From: DATJGR01 sp963787045
GTDB lineage: Bacteria; Pseudomonadota; Gammaproteobacteria; Pseudomonadales; Azotimanducaceae
Direction of reading: 5' to 3'
DNA length: 64,000 bases
NCBI GenBank assembly: GCA_963787045.1
Contig: CAWBBR010000016.1
Location: 1 to 64,000, forward strand
Shown here in pieces: positions 47,106 to 56,537 of the stretch. Position 1 is the stretch's first letter; each line of letters starts with the position of its first letter. The notes beneath the pieces were generated by a model. That model did not search any database, was not told where the DNA came from, and worked only from the letters and a program-made list of their open reading frames with translations. The translations under genes and the position numbers were made by a program.

Positions 47106-47160
47106 GTATTTCTCCTGTTGCGGATATCGAGTAATTCCGGGTGACGTCACCCGATCGTTG

Positions 47161-47814
47161 CTAACGGGAATCTTTCGGGCGTGCGCGTCGCGGTGCCCAG
47201 CTAATCGATATGAACTCGAACTGGCGACGCAACGACGCGCACGAGGCCTCGACGGTTCGCGTCTCGTCGCTCACGAACGCCACGAACTCGGCGTTCATCA
47301 GATTGAAGAGCAGCGCGCTCAAGAAGCCGGGGTCGAGTGTCGGTTCGACCAATCGCTGCTCCTGCAAAGCGACGACCAGTTCGTTCAACGCCCCCTCTTC
47401 CAGCTCGTCGATGCTCGCGTACTGCGAGTGCGCGTCGCTGCGCGGGACCAGCGCGGCTGAAAGCAGCGCCTGCAACGCCGATCGCTGGAAGGAATCGAAC
47501 CAGCGAAAAAACAGCTTCGTGAAGGCGTATAGCGCGTCTACAGAATCGTTCCAGTCGCGCGCATTCAACTTCCTGGCCTTTTCGACGATTTCCTCGTTCC
47601 CTTCACCCACTACCGCGTACAGCAGCTCGAGCTTGGTCGCAAAGTAGTTGTATACGGTCGTCGCACTGACCTCGGCGTCGCGCGCGATGTCGGTTAGCTT
47701 CGCCTCGTCGTACGGCACCCGCTTGAAGTAGTCGCGCGCCGTTTCGCGCAGCGCTTGGGCGGTGCGCTGCTTCTTCAGCTCGCGCAGCGGAAGCTTCTCG
47801 ATAGCGCTGGTCAT
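47161..47814 (-). CDS. TetR family transcriptional regulator
   Basis: 217 residues from ATG 47814. The N-terminal helix-turn-helix reads ALRETARDYFKRVPYDEAKLTDIARDAEVSATTVYNYFATKLELL, standard TetR; the C-terminal helical ligand domain is divergent. It lies inside the amine-oxidase operon, so it may be autoregulated. The symmetric operator at 52896-52925 between the divergent promoters of this operon and tesB is its most likely target. The ligand may be the substrate imported by the TonB receptor. Confidence 0.85.
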   Translation of the reverse strand: MTSAIEKLPLRELKKQRTAQALRETARDYFKRVPYDEAKLTDIARDAEVSATTVYNYFATKLELLYAVVGEGNEEIVEKARKLNARDWNDSVDALYAFTKLFFRWFDSFQRSALQALLSAALVPRSDAHSQYASIDELEEGALNELVVALQEQRLVEPTLDPGFLSALLFNLMNAEFVAFVSDETRTVEASCASLRRQFEFISISWAPRRARPKDSR

Positions 47815-47824
47815 GCGCGTTTCC

Positions 47825-49658
47825 TCATCGGGCTGCGGGCCATTGTGCCTCGATCGCGGCGGCGAGCGTCGCTCGATCCGCTTCCGTCATGCCGGTCATG
47901 TTGCCGGGCGGCATCTGGTCGGTCTTCGTTGCCATCACGAGAACGCGTGCCGCGTAACGCGCGAGATCCATGGCAGAGTCGAACGTCACGCCATCGGGCG
48001 CCTTTGCATAAGACGGCATCGTCGGCCTCGCGCTGTGGCAGATGCCGCAATTACGATCGAGGATCGGCTTCACCCTTGCGTAGGTGGCCGCTTCCGCCGC
48101 GCTTGTCGTTTCGGTTGCGTCGACCGCGTAGATCGACACGCACGTGCCGACACCCATCGCGATCGCGCACCACGTCGCGAATCGCCTGGAACTGCGTTGG
48201 TCGTTCATGAGGTGTTCTGCCAGGCTGCGCAACGCTTCGAGCGCGGCGTTCTTGCCGGCGCGAACCGCGCCGTCCATGTAGCCCATCCAGATCTGCGACG
48301 TCTCGGTGCCGGCCCAGATCAGTCGGCCGTTCGGCGGCCGCAGGGCATTTCCATGTCCGGTCAGGATTCCCGGCGCCAACGGGGACACACAGCCGCGCGT
48401 GAAGTCCTCCTGCGACCAGTCATGCTCGACATAGCCGATCGGCGCGCGCGCTTCGTCACCCAGGCACTTCGCGTACGCATCGAGTATCTGTGTTTTGCGC
48501 TGCTCGGAGGTTCTCGGCGGCACCTCGGCGCTGAGCGTGAAGCTCATCAGCTGTCCCTTCGAGGCATCCGCCGGCGACACGTCCATACCCCACAGGAACG
48601 GTCCATCCGGCGAATACACCTGTCCCGAGAGGCCCTTCGCGCGCCAGAACGGCGTCTCATAGGCGACGCCGATCTTGATCGCGTGGCTGCCGCGCGGCCA
48701 ATGCTCCATCAGCGCATTGCGGTCAGCCGGCAATTCCGGCGAGAAACGAATGCCTGTCGCCTGACTCGGGCTCAGAGCCAGGATCACGGCGCGCGCCTCC
48801 ACCGCTCCGGATGGTGTCTCGAGTTTGATGGGGCCGACGCCGCTCCAGCCGACGATCTGGCTGACGGGTTGACTGAGGCGCACGAGCGAGCCGAGTTCCT
48901 CTGCCATCTTCATTGGAACGGCTTGCGTGCCGCCGACGATGCGGTCCTGCTGCGCGCCGCCTTCCATCGATTCGAGCAGTTCGTAACCGCCCGCGGAGTG
49001 GATGTAGAACAGCACATAGAGGAACGACAGATACTTCGGCTTCGCGCCGAACGTCAGCTGACCCGCGATGTCGAGGCCGAGACGATCGTCGTCCGACAAT
49101 GCTCTGGGTCGCCAGGTAATCCGCATACGTCATCGCATCCCATTGCGCCGCCCGAGCCGCGGACCACGGCGCATCGAGCGGCACCGTACGGGCGATCGCG
49201 TTCAGGCGCTCGAAGAATCCCAGGTCGCTGATCGGCTGCGACGTGGGCGTTCGGACCGCCTGCCCGTCCATGAAAATGACGGAGTCGCCTTTGTAATAGT
49301 TCGGAACCGTGCCGATTTCGAGCTCGCGCAGCAGGTTCTGGATTGCGGTCTGCCCCGGCCCTATCCACGTCGGACCTGCGTCGGTGACGAGACCCTCGCC
49401 GAAATGCTGTGTGTACGAGCGGCCGCCGACGCGGTCGCGCGCCTCGAGCACGACGATGTTCGCGAGCCCCGCGCGGCGCAGGTCGCGCGCCGCGGTGAGT
49501 CCGGAAATACCGGCGCCGACGATCGCCACGTCGAACACGCCGGATCGAGCCGTGCCGGACGATGCGCCGCGCGCCGCGAAACCCAGACCGGCACCGAGCG
49601 TGGCCAGCGCCGCTCCTTTCAGGAACCGTCTGCGCTGATGGTCTGACGAATCGTGCAT
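47825..49658 (-). CDS. Flavin amine oxidase joined to a cytochrome c domain, one frameshift
   Basis: Starts at ATG 49658 with a Tat-type signal (RRRFLKGAALATLGAG), FAD motifs VAIVGAGISGLTAARD and VLEARDRVGGR. One extra base near 49104 breaks the frame after LATQ; the rest (SDDDRLGLDIAGQLTFG, RLIWAGTETSQIWMGYMDGAVRAGKNAA) completes a roughly 480-residue amine oxidase. The frame then continues into MNDQRSSRR, a membrane helix and a haem-binding CGICH with SARPTMPSY, TDQMPPGNMTGMTEADR, closely resembling the cytochrome domain of PuuD urate dehydrogenase. The junction sits at a plausible start (ATG 48208), so two separate genes fused by a hidden shift cannot be excluded. Confidence 0.75.
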
Positions 49659-49668
49659 GACTGCCGCT

Positions 49669-52011
49669 CTAGTAATTGACGCGCAAAGTGACACCGAACG
49701 ACCGCGGCGCGTCGATGAAGCTCTGATAGCTCTGATCGCCGGTGTAGAAGTTCTGCACCGCATCGAACATCGCCACCGACTCGTCGGTTGCGTTGTCCAT
49801 CCACAGCACGAACTCGTAATCCTGCCACTTGCTGCCCATCCGTAGGTTCACCCAGCTGTAGGCGTCCTGTTCCAGCAGGGGGTCGGCGGAGAAGCTCGTG
49901 TTGTATTTGCTCGTGTGTGTCCAGTCGATGCGCGCATAGACGTCGCCCCAGCTCACCGGCCGCTCGTACATCAAGCCGAGATGCGTCCGCCACTCGGGCG
50001 CATCGACCGGATGCTCGCCGCTCAGGTCGCACGAGCCGTTGGCCGGATCGTCGGGAACGCGGCCCGGATAGCATTGCCCCGACGTGTACTTGTCGTAGGT
50101 CAGGTCCGCATACGAGACGGCGAAGTCTGCGGTGACGCTCTCGCTCAGCAACACCGAACCTTCGAGCTCCGCGCCCTTGAGTTCCGTGCGCTGCGCGTTG
50201 CCGACGGTGAACTGAGCGCCGACGAACGCCGCGTCCTGATAGTCCTTGTACATCGCGTAGAACACGTTGGCATTCAAGCGCACGCGCCTGTCCCACAGTT
50301 CGGTCTTGATGCCGGTCTCGTAGTTCATCACTTTCTCGTCGTCGAACTCGCGCGACGCGATCGGCAGGGAGCCGAAACCGGTGTTGAAACCGCCGGACTT
50401 GAAGCCGCTCGTCGCCGTCGCGTACAGCATCGTGTGTTCCGCCACGGTCCATTGCGGCGTGATCGTCCACGTCACGGCATCTGTGTCGCGATGCAGGCCG
50501 TTCTGGCTGACGTCGGACGGCGTCAGCAACAGTGAGATGACGCTGGGCGAAGGATCGTTGACGAACTGACGGATGTCGGCGTCTTTTTCTTCGCGCTGCC
50601 AGCGCAGTCCGCCGGCGATCGCCACGTCGTCCGTGACGTTCCAGGTCGCCTGACCATACACACCGATGTATTGCGTGCTCGACTTGGAATCGAGGAAACC
50701 GAGCTGTCCTTGCGTCGCGAACGGCAGCGGGAACGGCGTGCCGAGCAATGCCTGGTTCAGATCGGCGACGGTCGGATCGTCGCTGAGGCTGTCGTACAGG
50801 AACATCGGCCGGTGACCGCCGTCGCCGCGCTTCAGTTCGCTCTGGTAGTAGAACAGCCCGCCGAGCCAGTCGACCGTTTCGCCGCCGGCCGAGGTCAGGC
50901 GCAGCTCCTGCTGCCACGCGGTGTTTTCCTGCGAGTCGTGATAGCGCAGCACCGGCGCCGCCACCTGCGCAACGTCGTCATCGGTGCCTTCGTATTTGAA
51001 GTAATCCCACGAGCTGATCGAGTTCACCGTCCAGCCGTTGCCGAGCGAATAGCTCGCGAGCAGCGTGCCTTCCCACGAATCGACGTCGCTCTTCACGGCG
51101 TTGCGTCTGCAGGAAGTGCGGTCGTGGCCGTCGTTGTTCGTGCAGGCCTGGCTCACGCCCGCCGCTTCGAACGTCGGCAACACGATGTTGGCGACATAAC
51201 CGTTCGGATCGTAGTGGAGATCCTCGGTCATCTGTTTGTTGTCGTGCTGTTGCGCAGTGCCGAGAATCGCGCGGAACGACAGGTCGTCGCTCGCGTCCCA
51301 CGCGAGCTGACCGCGCATCGCATATCGCTCCAGATCGTTGGCGTCTCCGCCGCCGCCCACCAGCGCCTGGTCCATCGTTGTGTCGTGCACCGCGTACGAC
51401 ATGCCGAGGCTGCCGCGCACCGAATCGGACAACGGTCCGGAGATGCCGCCTTTGAAATTCGCCATCGGCGCATCGTTCGCACCATCGATCGCACCGAAAT
51501 CGGATTCGCCGCGCCACTGGAACTCGTTGGCCGGCTCCGCGGTGTAAATGCCGATCACGCCCGCACTGGTGTTCTTTCCGTACAGCGTGCTCTGCGGACC
51601 GCGCAGCACCTCGACGCGATCGAGATCGAACAGATCGCCGGTGCCGAAAATGCTGCGGGCGCGGAATGCGCCGTCGATGAAGACGCCCACCGACGGCTCG
51701 AAGTCCGGAATGTTGCCGAGGTTGCCGACGCGGCGGATGCGATAGTCGGTGGCCACCGGCGCCGAATTCTCCTGCACTTCCAGCACCGGCATCTGCCGCG
51801 ACAGATCGTTCATCGTCTGCACACCGGCGTTGTCCATCGCCGTGGCGTCCATTGCAGACACCGCCATCGGTACGTCCTGCAGCGATTGCGCGCGCTTCTG
51901 CGCGGTCACAACGATTTCCTCTACCTCGAGCGGCGCGTCGGCCGCATATGCGGCAACGGACCAGGTCATTCCAACGAACACGGCGAGCTGTGCGATGCGC
52001 ACATCTTTCAT
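49669..52011 (-). CDS. TonB-dependent outer-membrane receptor
   Basis: 780 residues from ATG 52011. A signal peptide ends AAYA, followed by a TonB-box-like EEIVVTAQKR (about residues 31-40), a plug domain (LQDVPMAVSAMDA, VEVLRGPQSTLYGKNTSAGVIGI) and a 22-strand barrel ending in TLRVNY. Outer-membrane import of a large or scarce substrate with TonB energy. The substrate is probably not a siderophore: the operon neighbours are amine oxidases, a hydrolase and a TetR regulator, with no Fur-box-like site. Ten nt separate its stop from the amine oxidase-cytochrome gene, and two nt separate its start from the hydrolase. Confidence 0.9.
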   Translation of the reverse strand: MKDVRIAQLAVFVGMTWSVAAYAADAPLEVEEIVVTAQKRAQSLQDVPMAVSAMDATAMDNAGVQTMNDLSRQMPVLEVQENSAPVATDYRIRRVGNLGNIPDFEPSVGVFIDGAFRARSIFGTGDLFDLDRVEVLRGPQSTLYGKNTSAGVIGIYTAEPANEFQWRGESDFGAIDGANDAPMANFKGGISGPLSDSVRGSLGMSYAVHDTTMDQALVGGGGDANDLERYAMRGQLAWDASDDLSFRAILGTAQQHDNKQMTEDLHYDPNGYVANIVLPTFEAAGVSQACTNNDGHDRTSCRRNAVKSDVDSWEGTLLASYSLGNGWTVNSISSWDYFKYEGTDDDVAQVAAPVLRYHDSQENTAWQQELRLTSAGGETVDWLGGLFYYQSELKRGDGGHRPMFLYDSLSDDPTVADLNQALLGTPFPLPFATQGQLGFLDSKSSTQYIGVYGQATWNVTDDVAIAGGLRWQREEKDADIRQFVNDPSPSVISLLLTPSDVSQNGLHRDTDAVTWTITPQWTVAEHTMLYATATSGFKSGGFNTGFGSLPIASREFDDEKVMNYETGIKTELWDRRVRLNANVFYAMYKDYQDAAFVGAQFTVGNAQRTELKGAELEGSVLLSESVTADFAVSYADLTYDKYTSGQCYPGRVPDDPANGSCDLSGEHPVDAPEWRTHLGLMYERPVSWGDVYARIDWTHTSKYNTSFSADPLLEQDAYSWVNLRMGSKWQDYEFVLWMDNATDESVAMFDAVQNFYTGDQSYQSFIDAPRSFGVTLRVNY

Positions 52012-52013
52012 GA

Positions 52014-52853
52014 TCAGAGTTCCTCAGCAGTCAACCAGTCGATGATCGATCGAGTAACGGGCTCCGGGTTGTCGAGCATCACCCAGTGCGAGCCTTTGTC
52101 GATCCGTTGGTAACGCCATGGCGCGGCCATGTAGCGTTCGGAGTTCAGCACCTGCGCTTCCCAGAGATACACGTCGTCGCGGCTCCAGATGCTCAAGGTC
52201 GGCACTTCGCACTTCGGCAGCGCGTCTACGTCCTCGAGTGCATTTGCGTACATCGCAGTCAGCGGATTGGCGGTGTCCCAGTTCAGGTGACCGCGCAGCG
52301 CGGCAGGGTCGCGCAGCCGCTCGATCACTTCGTCCACGTCGGGGTGCGTCGCGAGCCAGCGGCGCACGTATGCGAAATCGGCCGCGCGATACAAGGCGTC
52401 TGCGCCGGGCATCGCGTTCAGGTACATGTACCAGTTCTCTTTCAGCGTCGCGGTGGAAAGGTCGGCGACGAACGCCGAGGGATGACCGACCTGCAATGCG
52501 ACGTGACGACGAAACAGTTGTGGCGCGAAGCAGACGAGATTCCACGACGCGAACGCGCCCCAGTCGTGGCCGACGATATCGAGTGGACCGACCTGTAGCG
52601 CGTCGATGATTGCGAACAGGTCTTCGACGATGCGCTCGCCCCGGTAACGCGCGACTTCCTGCGGCTTGTCGGTACGACCATAGCCAAGCATGTCCGGCGC
52701 GATCACGCGGAAGCCGGCCTCTACGAGCCCCGGAATCTGCTTGCGCCACACCGCCGCGGTGTCCGGCATGCCGTGCAGCAACAACACCGGTCGGCCTTCG
52801 CCAAAATCGTCGAGGTGGTAGTTGACCCCGTTGATCGGGAGGGAACATCGCAT
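52014..52853 (-). CDS. Alpha/beta hydrolase, epoxide hydrolase/haloalkane dehalogenase type
   Basis: 279 residues from ATG 52853. LLLHGMPDTAAVW gives the oxyanion loop, GHDWGA (Asp97) places an aspartate nucleophile after the strand, and SHWVML supplies the His. An Asp nucleophile in HDW is typical of epoxide hydrolases, haloalkane dehalogenases and fluoroacetate dehalogenases rather than esterases. A Trp follows the nucleophile, as is common in dehalogenases. First gene of the operon, under the divergent promoter at 52893-52921. It may act on the imported substrate after periplasmic oxidation. Confidence 0.8.
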   Translation of the reverse strand: MRCSLPINGVNYHLDDFGEGRPVLLLHGMPDTAAVWRKQIPGLVEAGFRVIAPDMLGYGRTDKPQEVARYRGERIVEDLFAIIDALQVGPLDIVGHDWGAFASWNLVCFAPQLFRRHVALQVGHPSAFVADLSTATLKENWYMYLNAMPGADALYRAADFAYVRRWLATHPDVDEVIERLRDPAALRGHLNWDTANPLTAMYANALEDVDALPKCEVPTLSIWSRDDVYLWEAQVLNSERYMAAPWRYQRIDKGSHWVMLDNPEPVTRSIIDWLTAEEL

Positions 52854-52892
52854 GTGGCGCACGTTGGATTCCGGTGCTGGAAACGCGGCGCA

Positions 52893-52928
52893 ATCGTAGT
52901 TGACCGTATTTTTGTAGTCAACTACATA
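52893..52928. promoter_or_regulatory. Face-to-face divergent promoters with an embedded operator
   Basis: Inverted 9-bp arms GTAGTTGAC (52896-52904) and GTCAACTAC (52917-52925) are separated by 12 bp. The right arm forms the minus-strand -35 TTGACT (52916-52921), which with -10 TACGAT (52893-52898) is 17 bp apart and directs the hydrolase operon. The left arm gives the plus-strand -35 TTGACC (52900-52905), with TACATA (52923-52928) 17 bp away toward tesB. Each promoter's -35 overlaps the other's -10 neighbourhood, so a protein bound to the arms would block both. The TetR protein of the operon is the likely ligand. Confidence 0.6.
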
Positions 52929-53007
52929 TTTATATATGAGTGCACGAAATGGATTTGGTTCTGGCGGAGCGGGCCGGATGCGGGCTTCAGCCGTTATACT
53001 TTCGCCG

Positions 53008-53805
53008 ATGGACCCGACACTCCCCGAACTGTTGAAGATCCTCGATCTCGAACCGATCGAACTGAATCAATTCCGTGCCCACCACCCGCCCGGCACCAAA
53101 GGTCGCGTGTTCGGTGGGCAGATCATGGCCCAGGCATTGATGGCCGCCGGGCGAACGGTGCCCACCGAGTTGCGCGTGCATTCGCTGCACGGCTATTTCC
53201 TGCGACCGGGCGACCCGGACGTGCCGGTGCTGATGTCGGTGGACCGCATTCGCGACGGTCGCTCGTTCGTAACGCGGCGCGTCGTGGCGATTCAGCGCGG
53301 TGATGCGATCTTCGAGATGTCGACGTCATTCCAGCGGCAGGAAGACGGTTTCTCGCATCAGGCCCGCAGCGTCGTGAGGGAGCCGCCCGCGAAAATTCCG
53401 CCGGTGCTGCAACGCACGGCGTTCATCGCAATGATGGAAGACTGGAAGAACTATCGGCAGGACACGCCGATGCCGCCGTTCAAACGCGTCTGGTTCCGCG
53501 CCAACGGCGCGGTCGGCGACGATCCGCTGCTGCACGCGTGCCTGCTCACGTATCAATCCGACTCCGACCTGATGTCGACGTCGCGCCTGCCGCACCGTCC
53601 GATCGATCGATCGCGCCTGCAGCGCGCGAGTCTCGACCATGCGTTGTGGTTCCATCGCCCGATCCGCGTCGACCAGTGGCTGCTGTACGACCTCGACAGC
53701 CCGTCCGCCTCGCAGGCGCGCGGCTACAGCCGCGGCGAGGTCTATCAGGCGGACGGCACGCTGGTGGCGTCGGCGATGCAGGAGTGCCTGATGCGTCAGC
53801 ACTGA
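53008..53805 (+). CDS. tesB: Acyl-CoA thioesterase II
   Basis: 265 residues from ATG 53008. A double hot-dog fold: HPPGTKGRVFGGQIMAQALMAAGRTV, LHGYFLRPGDPDVPV, SFVTRRVVAIQRGDAIFEMSTSFQ and in the second half DHALWFHRPIRVDQWLLYD with the catalytic Asp, plus ARGYSRGEVYQADGTLVASAMQE. It hydrolyses medium- and long-chain acyl-CoA. A TATACT lies at 52995-53000, about 8 bp from the start, so a leaderless transcript is possible in addition to the promoter at 52900. Divergent from the hydrolase operon. Confidence 0.9.
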   Translation: MDPTLPELLKILDLEPIELNQFRAHHPPGTKGRVFGGQIMAQALMAAGRTVPTELRVHSLHGYFLRPGDPDVPVLMSVDRIRDGRSFVTRRVVAIQRGDAIFEMSTSFQRQEDGFSHQARSVVREPPAKIPPVLQRTAFIAMMEDWKNYRQDTPMPPFKRVWFRANGAVGDDPLLHACLLTYQSDSDLMSTSRLPHRPIDRSRLQRASLDHALWFHRPIRVDQWLLYDLDSPSASQARGYSRGEVYQADGTLVASAMQECLMRQH

Positions 53806-53869
53806 CGCCGACGGAAATCACCGGAACCGGCGTATAACGCATCAGCCTGGTCGATTCGGAAACACCGTC

Positions 53870-55305
53870 ATGATCCCGCAAGAAGCGGTCATCGCCGCGA
53901 ACCGGTTCGGATTCGGCGCGGACCCCGATGCGATGAGCGCCATCGCGAAGGATCCGAAGGCCTGGGTCAAACGCCAGATCGTTCCGGAGAAACAGCTTCC
54001 CCGCACCGCTCGCAGCTCTGCCGTCGACGATGGACGACCAGATGGCGTTCTTCCTCTGGTTGCGCGATTACCGCAAGGAAATCCAGTCCACTGACGAGGC
54101 AATGAAGGGGAGCGTCGAGAAATCGTATGTCAAGGCTCTCTATCCGCGCTATCAAACCGCCGTTAAGGCGCGGTTCGACACCGCGGTGGCGACCGACACG
54201 CCCGTGTTCGAGCGTCTCGTCCACTTCTGGTCGAATCACTTCGTCGTCTCCGGTGCGAAACCGGTGGCCATTGCGCTGCCGCCTTCGTTCGAGCGCGACG
54301 CCATCAGACCTTACGTAACAGGCAAGTTCGCCGACATGCTGCTCGCCGTTGCGAAGCACCCGGCGATGCTGATCTACCTCGACAACACGCGCAGCATCGG
54401 ATCGCACTCCGAGTGGGCGAAGAATCCGCCGAAGCGCCCGCAGCAGTTCGCCGCGATACCGGCGCCGACCGGACTGAACGAAAACCTCGCGCGGGAAATC
54501 CTCGAACTGCACACGGTGGGTGCGCACGGGGGCTACGATCAGACCGACGTAACCAGCTTCGCCAACGTCATCACCGGGTGGCAGGTGATCTCGCCGCGGC
54601 AGTTCGCGCGATTCGCGGCGCGCTGGGCCGGCATCGGCAACGACTTCTTCTACTTCAATGCCGATGCACACGAACCCGGCGCGCACGTCGTAATGGGAAA
54701 GACATACGCCGCGGGTGGCGTCGAGCAAGGCGAAGCGGTGCTGCACGATCTCGCCCGGCATCCCGCAACCGCTACGTTCATTGCCACCAAGCTGGTCCGC
54801 CACTTCGTGGCCGACGACCCACCGGAGGCCGTGGTGACGCGATTGGCCGGCGTGTTTCGCGACACCGACGGCGATCTCGGCGCAGTGACGCTCGCGCTGG
54901 TCGATTGCCCCCGAAGCCTGGGCAGAGCCGCGCTCGAAGCTGAAACAGCCGGAGGAGTATCTGATCTCCGCGGTTCGAACGCTGGGCGGCCCCCCTCTAG
55001 TGGGCCGTCAGTTGATGGCGAGCCTCAACGAAATGGGTCAGCGACCGTACATGTCGCCGGGACCGGACGGCTGGAGCGATCAGCAGGACTACTGGCTGTC
55101 GCCCGACGGCGTTTGGAAGCGCATCGAATGGGCGCAACTCGCCGGTCGTGCACTCGCTGGCTCGATCGCGCAGCCCGACAGCTATGCCGACGCGGTGTTC
55201 GGCACCACGCTGTCGGCCGACACGCGAACCGCGATCGGTCGCGCAGAGAGTCCGGCACAGGCCGTGGCCTTGTTGCTGACATCGCCCGAATTCATGCGGA
55301 GATGA
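53870..55305 (+). CDS. DUF1800 family protein, two frameshifts
   Basis: ATG 53870. Begins EAVIAANRFGFGADP, the usual DUF1800 start. An extra C in a run near 54001 breaks the frame before LPSTMDDQMAFFLWLRDY; after LALVD a second extra C in a run near 54911 moves it into PEAWAEPRSKLKQPEEYL and GWSDQQDYWLSPDGVWKRIEWA, ending at 55305. Restored length is about 478 residues. VHFWSNHFVVS, ENLAREILELHTVG and TSFANVITGW are family hallmarks. DUF1800 genes are almost always followed by DUF1501 genes, as here. The function of the pair is not established; it is associated with extracellular or periplasmic proteins. Both shifts fall in C runs, which fits sequencing error. Confidence 0.85.
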
Positions 55306-56483
55306 CCATGCCACTCGTCAACCGTCGCACGGTATTGAAGAGCGCCGGCCTCGGCGTCGCGGTCGCTGCGCTGCCGCGCCTCGCGTTCGCCGCACCCGCG
55401 ATCGACAAACGTTTCGTCGTCATCATCCTGCGAGGCGGCATGGACGGCCTCGCGGCCGTGCCCGCTTATGGCGATCCCGCTTTCGACTCGGCGCGCGCCG
55501 GCATCGCCACACCTCCGCCAGGAAGCGCGGACGGCGCAATCGCGCTGGATTCGACGTTCGGTCTGCACCCGGCGCTGACGGAGTTCGCGACGCTGTACGG
55601 CGAAAAATCCCTGCTGCCGATTCACGCGGCCTGCGTCGCGTATCACGGCAGGTCGCACTTCGAAGCGCAAAACGTATTGGAGAACGGCTCGGCGACTCCG
55701 TACTTGCTCAAGTCCGGCTGGCTGAACCGATCGCTGGCGGCCCTTCCTGCCGCAGATCACGACGTCGGAATCGCGATCGCGCAGACGATGCCGGTGATCA
55801 TGCGCGGCGACGCGGCAGTCACGTCGTGGTATCCGTCCGTTCTGCCGCAACCCAACACCGACACGATCGCGCGCATCGCGGCGATGTACGCGGCGGACCC
55901 CAAGCTCGAAGCAGCGCTCGCCCGGGCGCGTTCGGCGCACGAGATGGCGACCGACACCGACCCTGGTTCGCAGTTCGCGAGCCTGATGACCGCAGCCGGT
56001 AGTTTCCTGATTAAGCCGGACGGCCCGCGCATCGCGATGATCGAGAGCAGCGGCTGGGATACGCACGCTGCTCAGGCCGCCAACTACGGCGCGCTGGCGC
56101 GCAACCTGCGGGAACTCAACCGCGGCGTGGCTTCGCTGCGCGCCGCGCTCGACCCGGCGTGGAGCCAGACCGCAGTGTTGATCATGACCGAATTCGGCCG
56201 CACGGTGGCGATGAACGGAACGCAAGGCACCGATCATGGCACCGGTGGTGCGGCTTTCCTGCTGGGCGGTGCCGTCGCCGGTGGTCGGGTGCTTGCGGAT
56301 TGGCCGGGACTGCGGCCCAACAATCTGCTGGAGGGGCGCGACCTCAGACCAACGACCGATCTGCGCGCGGTAATGAAAGGGTTGCTCGCGCAGCACCTCG
56401 GCGTACCGGATGCTCACATCGAACGGGTGGTGTTTCCCGACAGCGCCGACGTCAAGCCGGTCCGTGACCTCGTGCGCACTTGA
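55302..56483 (+). CDS. DUF1501 family protein, Tat-exported
   Basis: 393 residues from ATG 55302 (ATG 55308 also possible), overlapping the DUF1800 stop by 4 nt. A twin-arginine signal (NRRTVLKSAGLGVAVAALPRLAFA) is followed by a sulfatase/phosphatase-like alpha/beta fold with RFVVIILRGGMDGLAAV, ACVAYHGRSHFEAQNVLENG, MIESSGWDTHA and TEFGRTVAMNGTQGTDHGTGGAAF, the metal-site-like motifs of DUF1501. Paired with DUF1800 across many bacteria; the activity is unproven. A strong terminator follows. Confidence 0.9.
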   Translation: MTMPLVNRRTVLKSAGLGVAVAALPRLAFAAPAIDKRFVVIILRGGMDGLAAVPAYGDPAFDSARAGIATPPPGSADGAIALDSTFGLHPALTEFATLYGEKSLLPIHAACVAYHGRSHFEAQNVLENGSATPYLLKSGWLNRSLAALPAADHDVGIAIAQTMPVIMRGDAAVTSWYPSVLPQPNTDTIARIAAMYAADPKLEAALARARSAHEMATDTDPGSQFASLMTAAGSFLIKPDGPRIAMIESSGWDTHAAQAANYGALARNLRELNRGVASLRAALDPAWSQTAVLIMTEFGRTVAMNGTQGTDHGTGGAAFLLGGAVAGGRVLADWPGLRPNNLLEGRDLRPTTDLRAVMKGLLAQHLGVPDAHIERVVFPDSADVKPVRDLVRT

Positions 56484-56492
56484 TCTAGGAAG

Positions 56493-56537
56493 AGCCCTGC
56501 GGTACGCCAACGTACCGCAGAGGGGCTACTTTTTTTT
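56493..56537 (+). terminator. Intrinsic terminator after the DUF1501 gene
   Basis: A 10-bp perfect stem CTGCGGTACG/CGTACCGCAG (56497-56506 and 56511-56520) with CCAA loop, extended outward by AGCC/GGCT-type pairing, then eight T residues at 56530-56537. It begins about 10 bp after the DUF1501 stop. The T-run also encodes the C-terminal lysines of the convergent YdbL gene. Confidence 0.85.
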
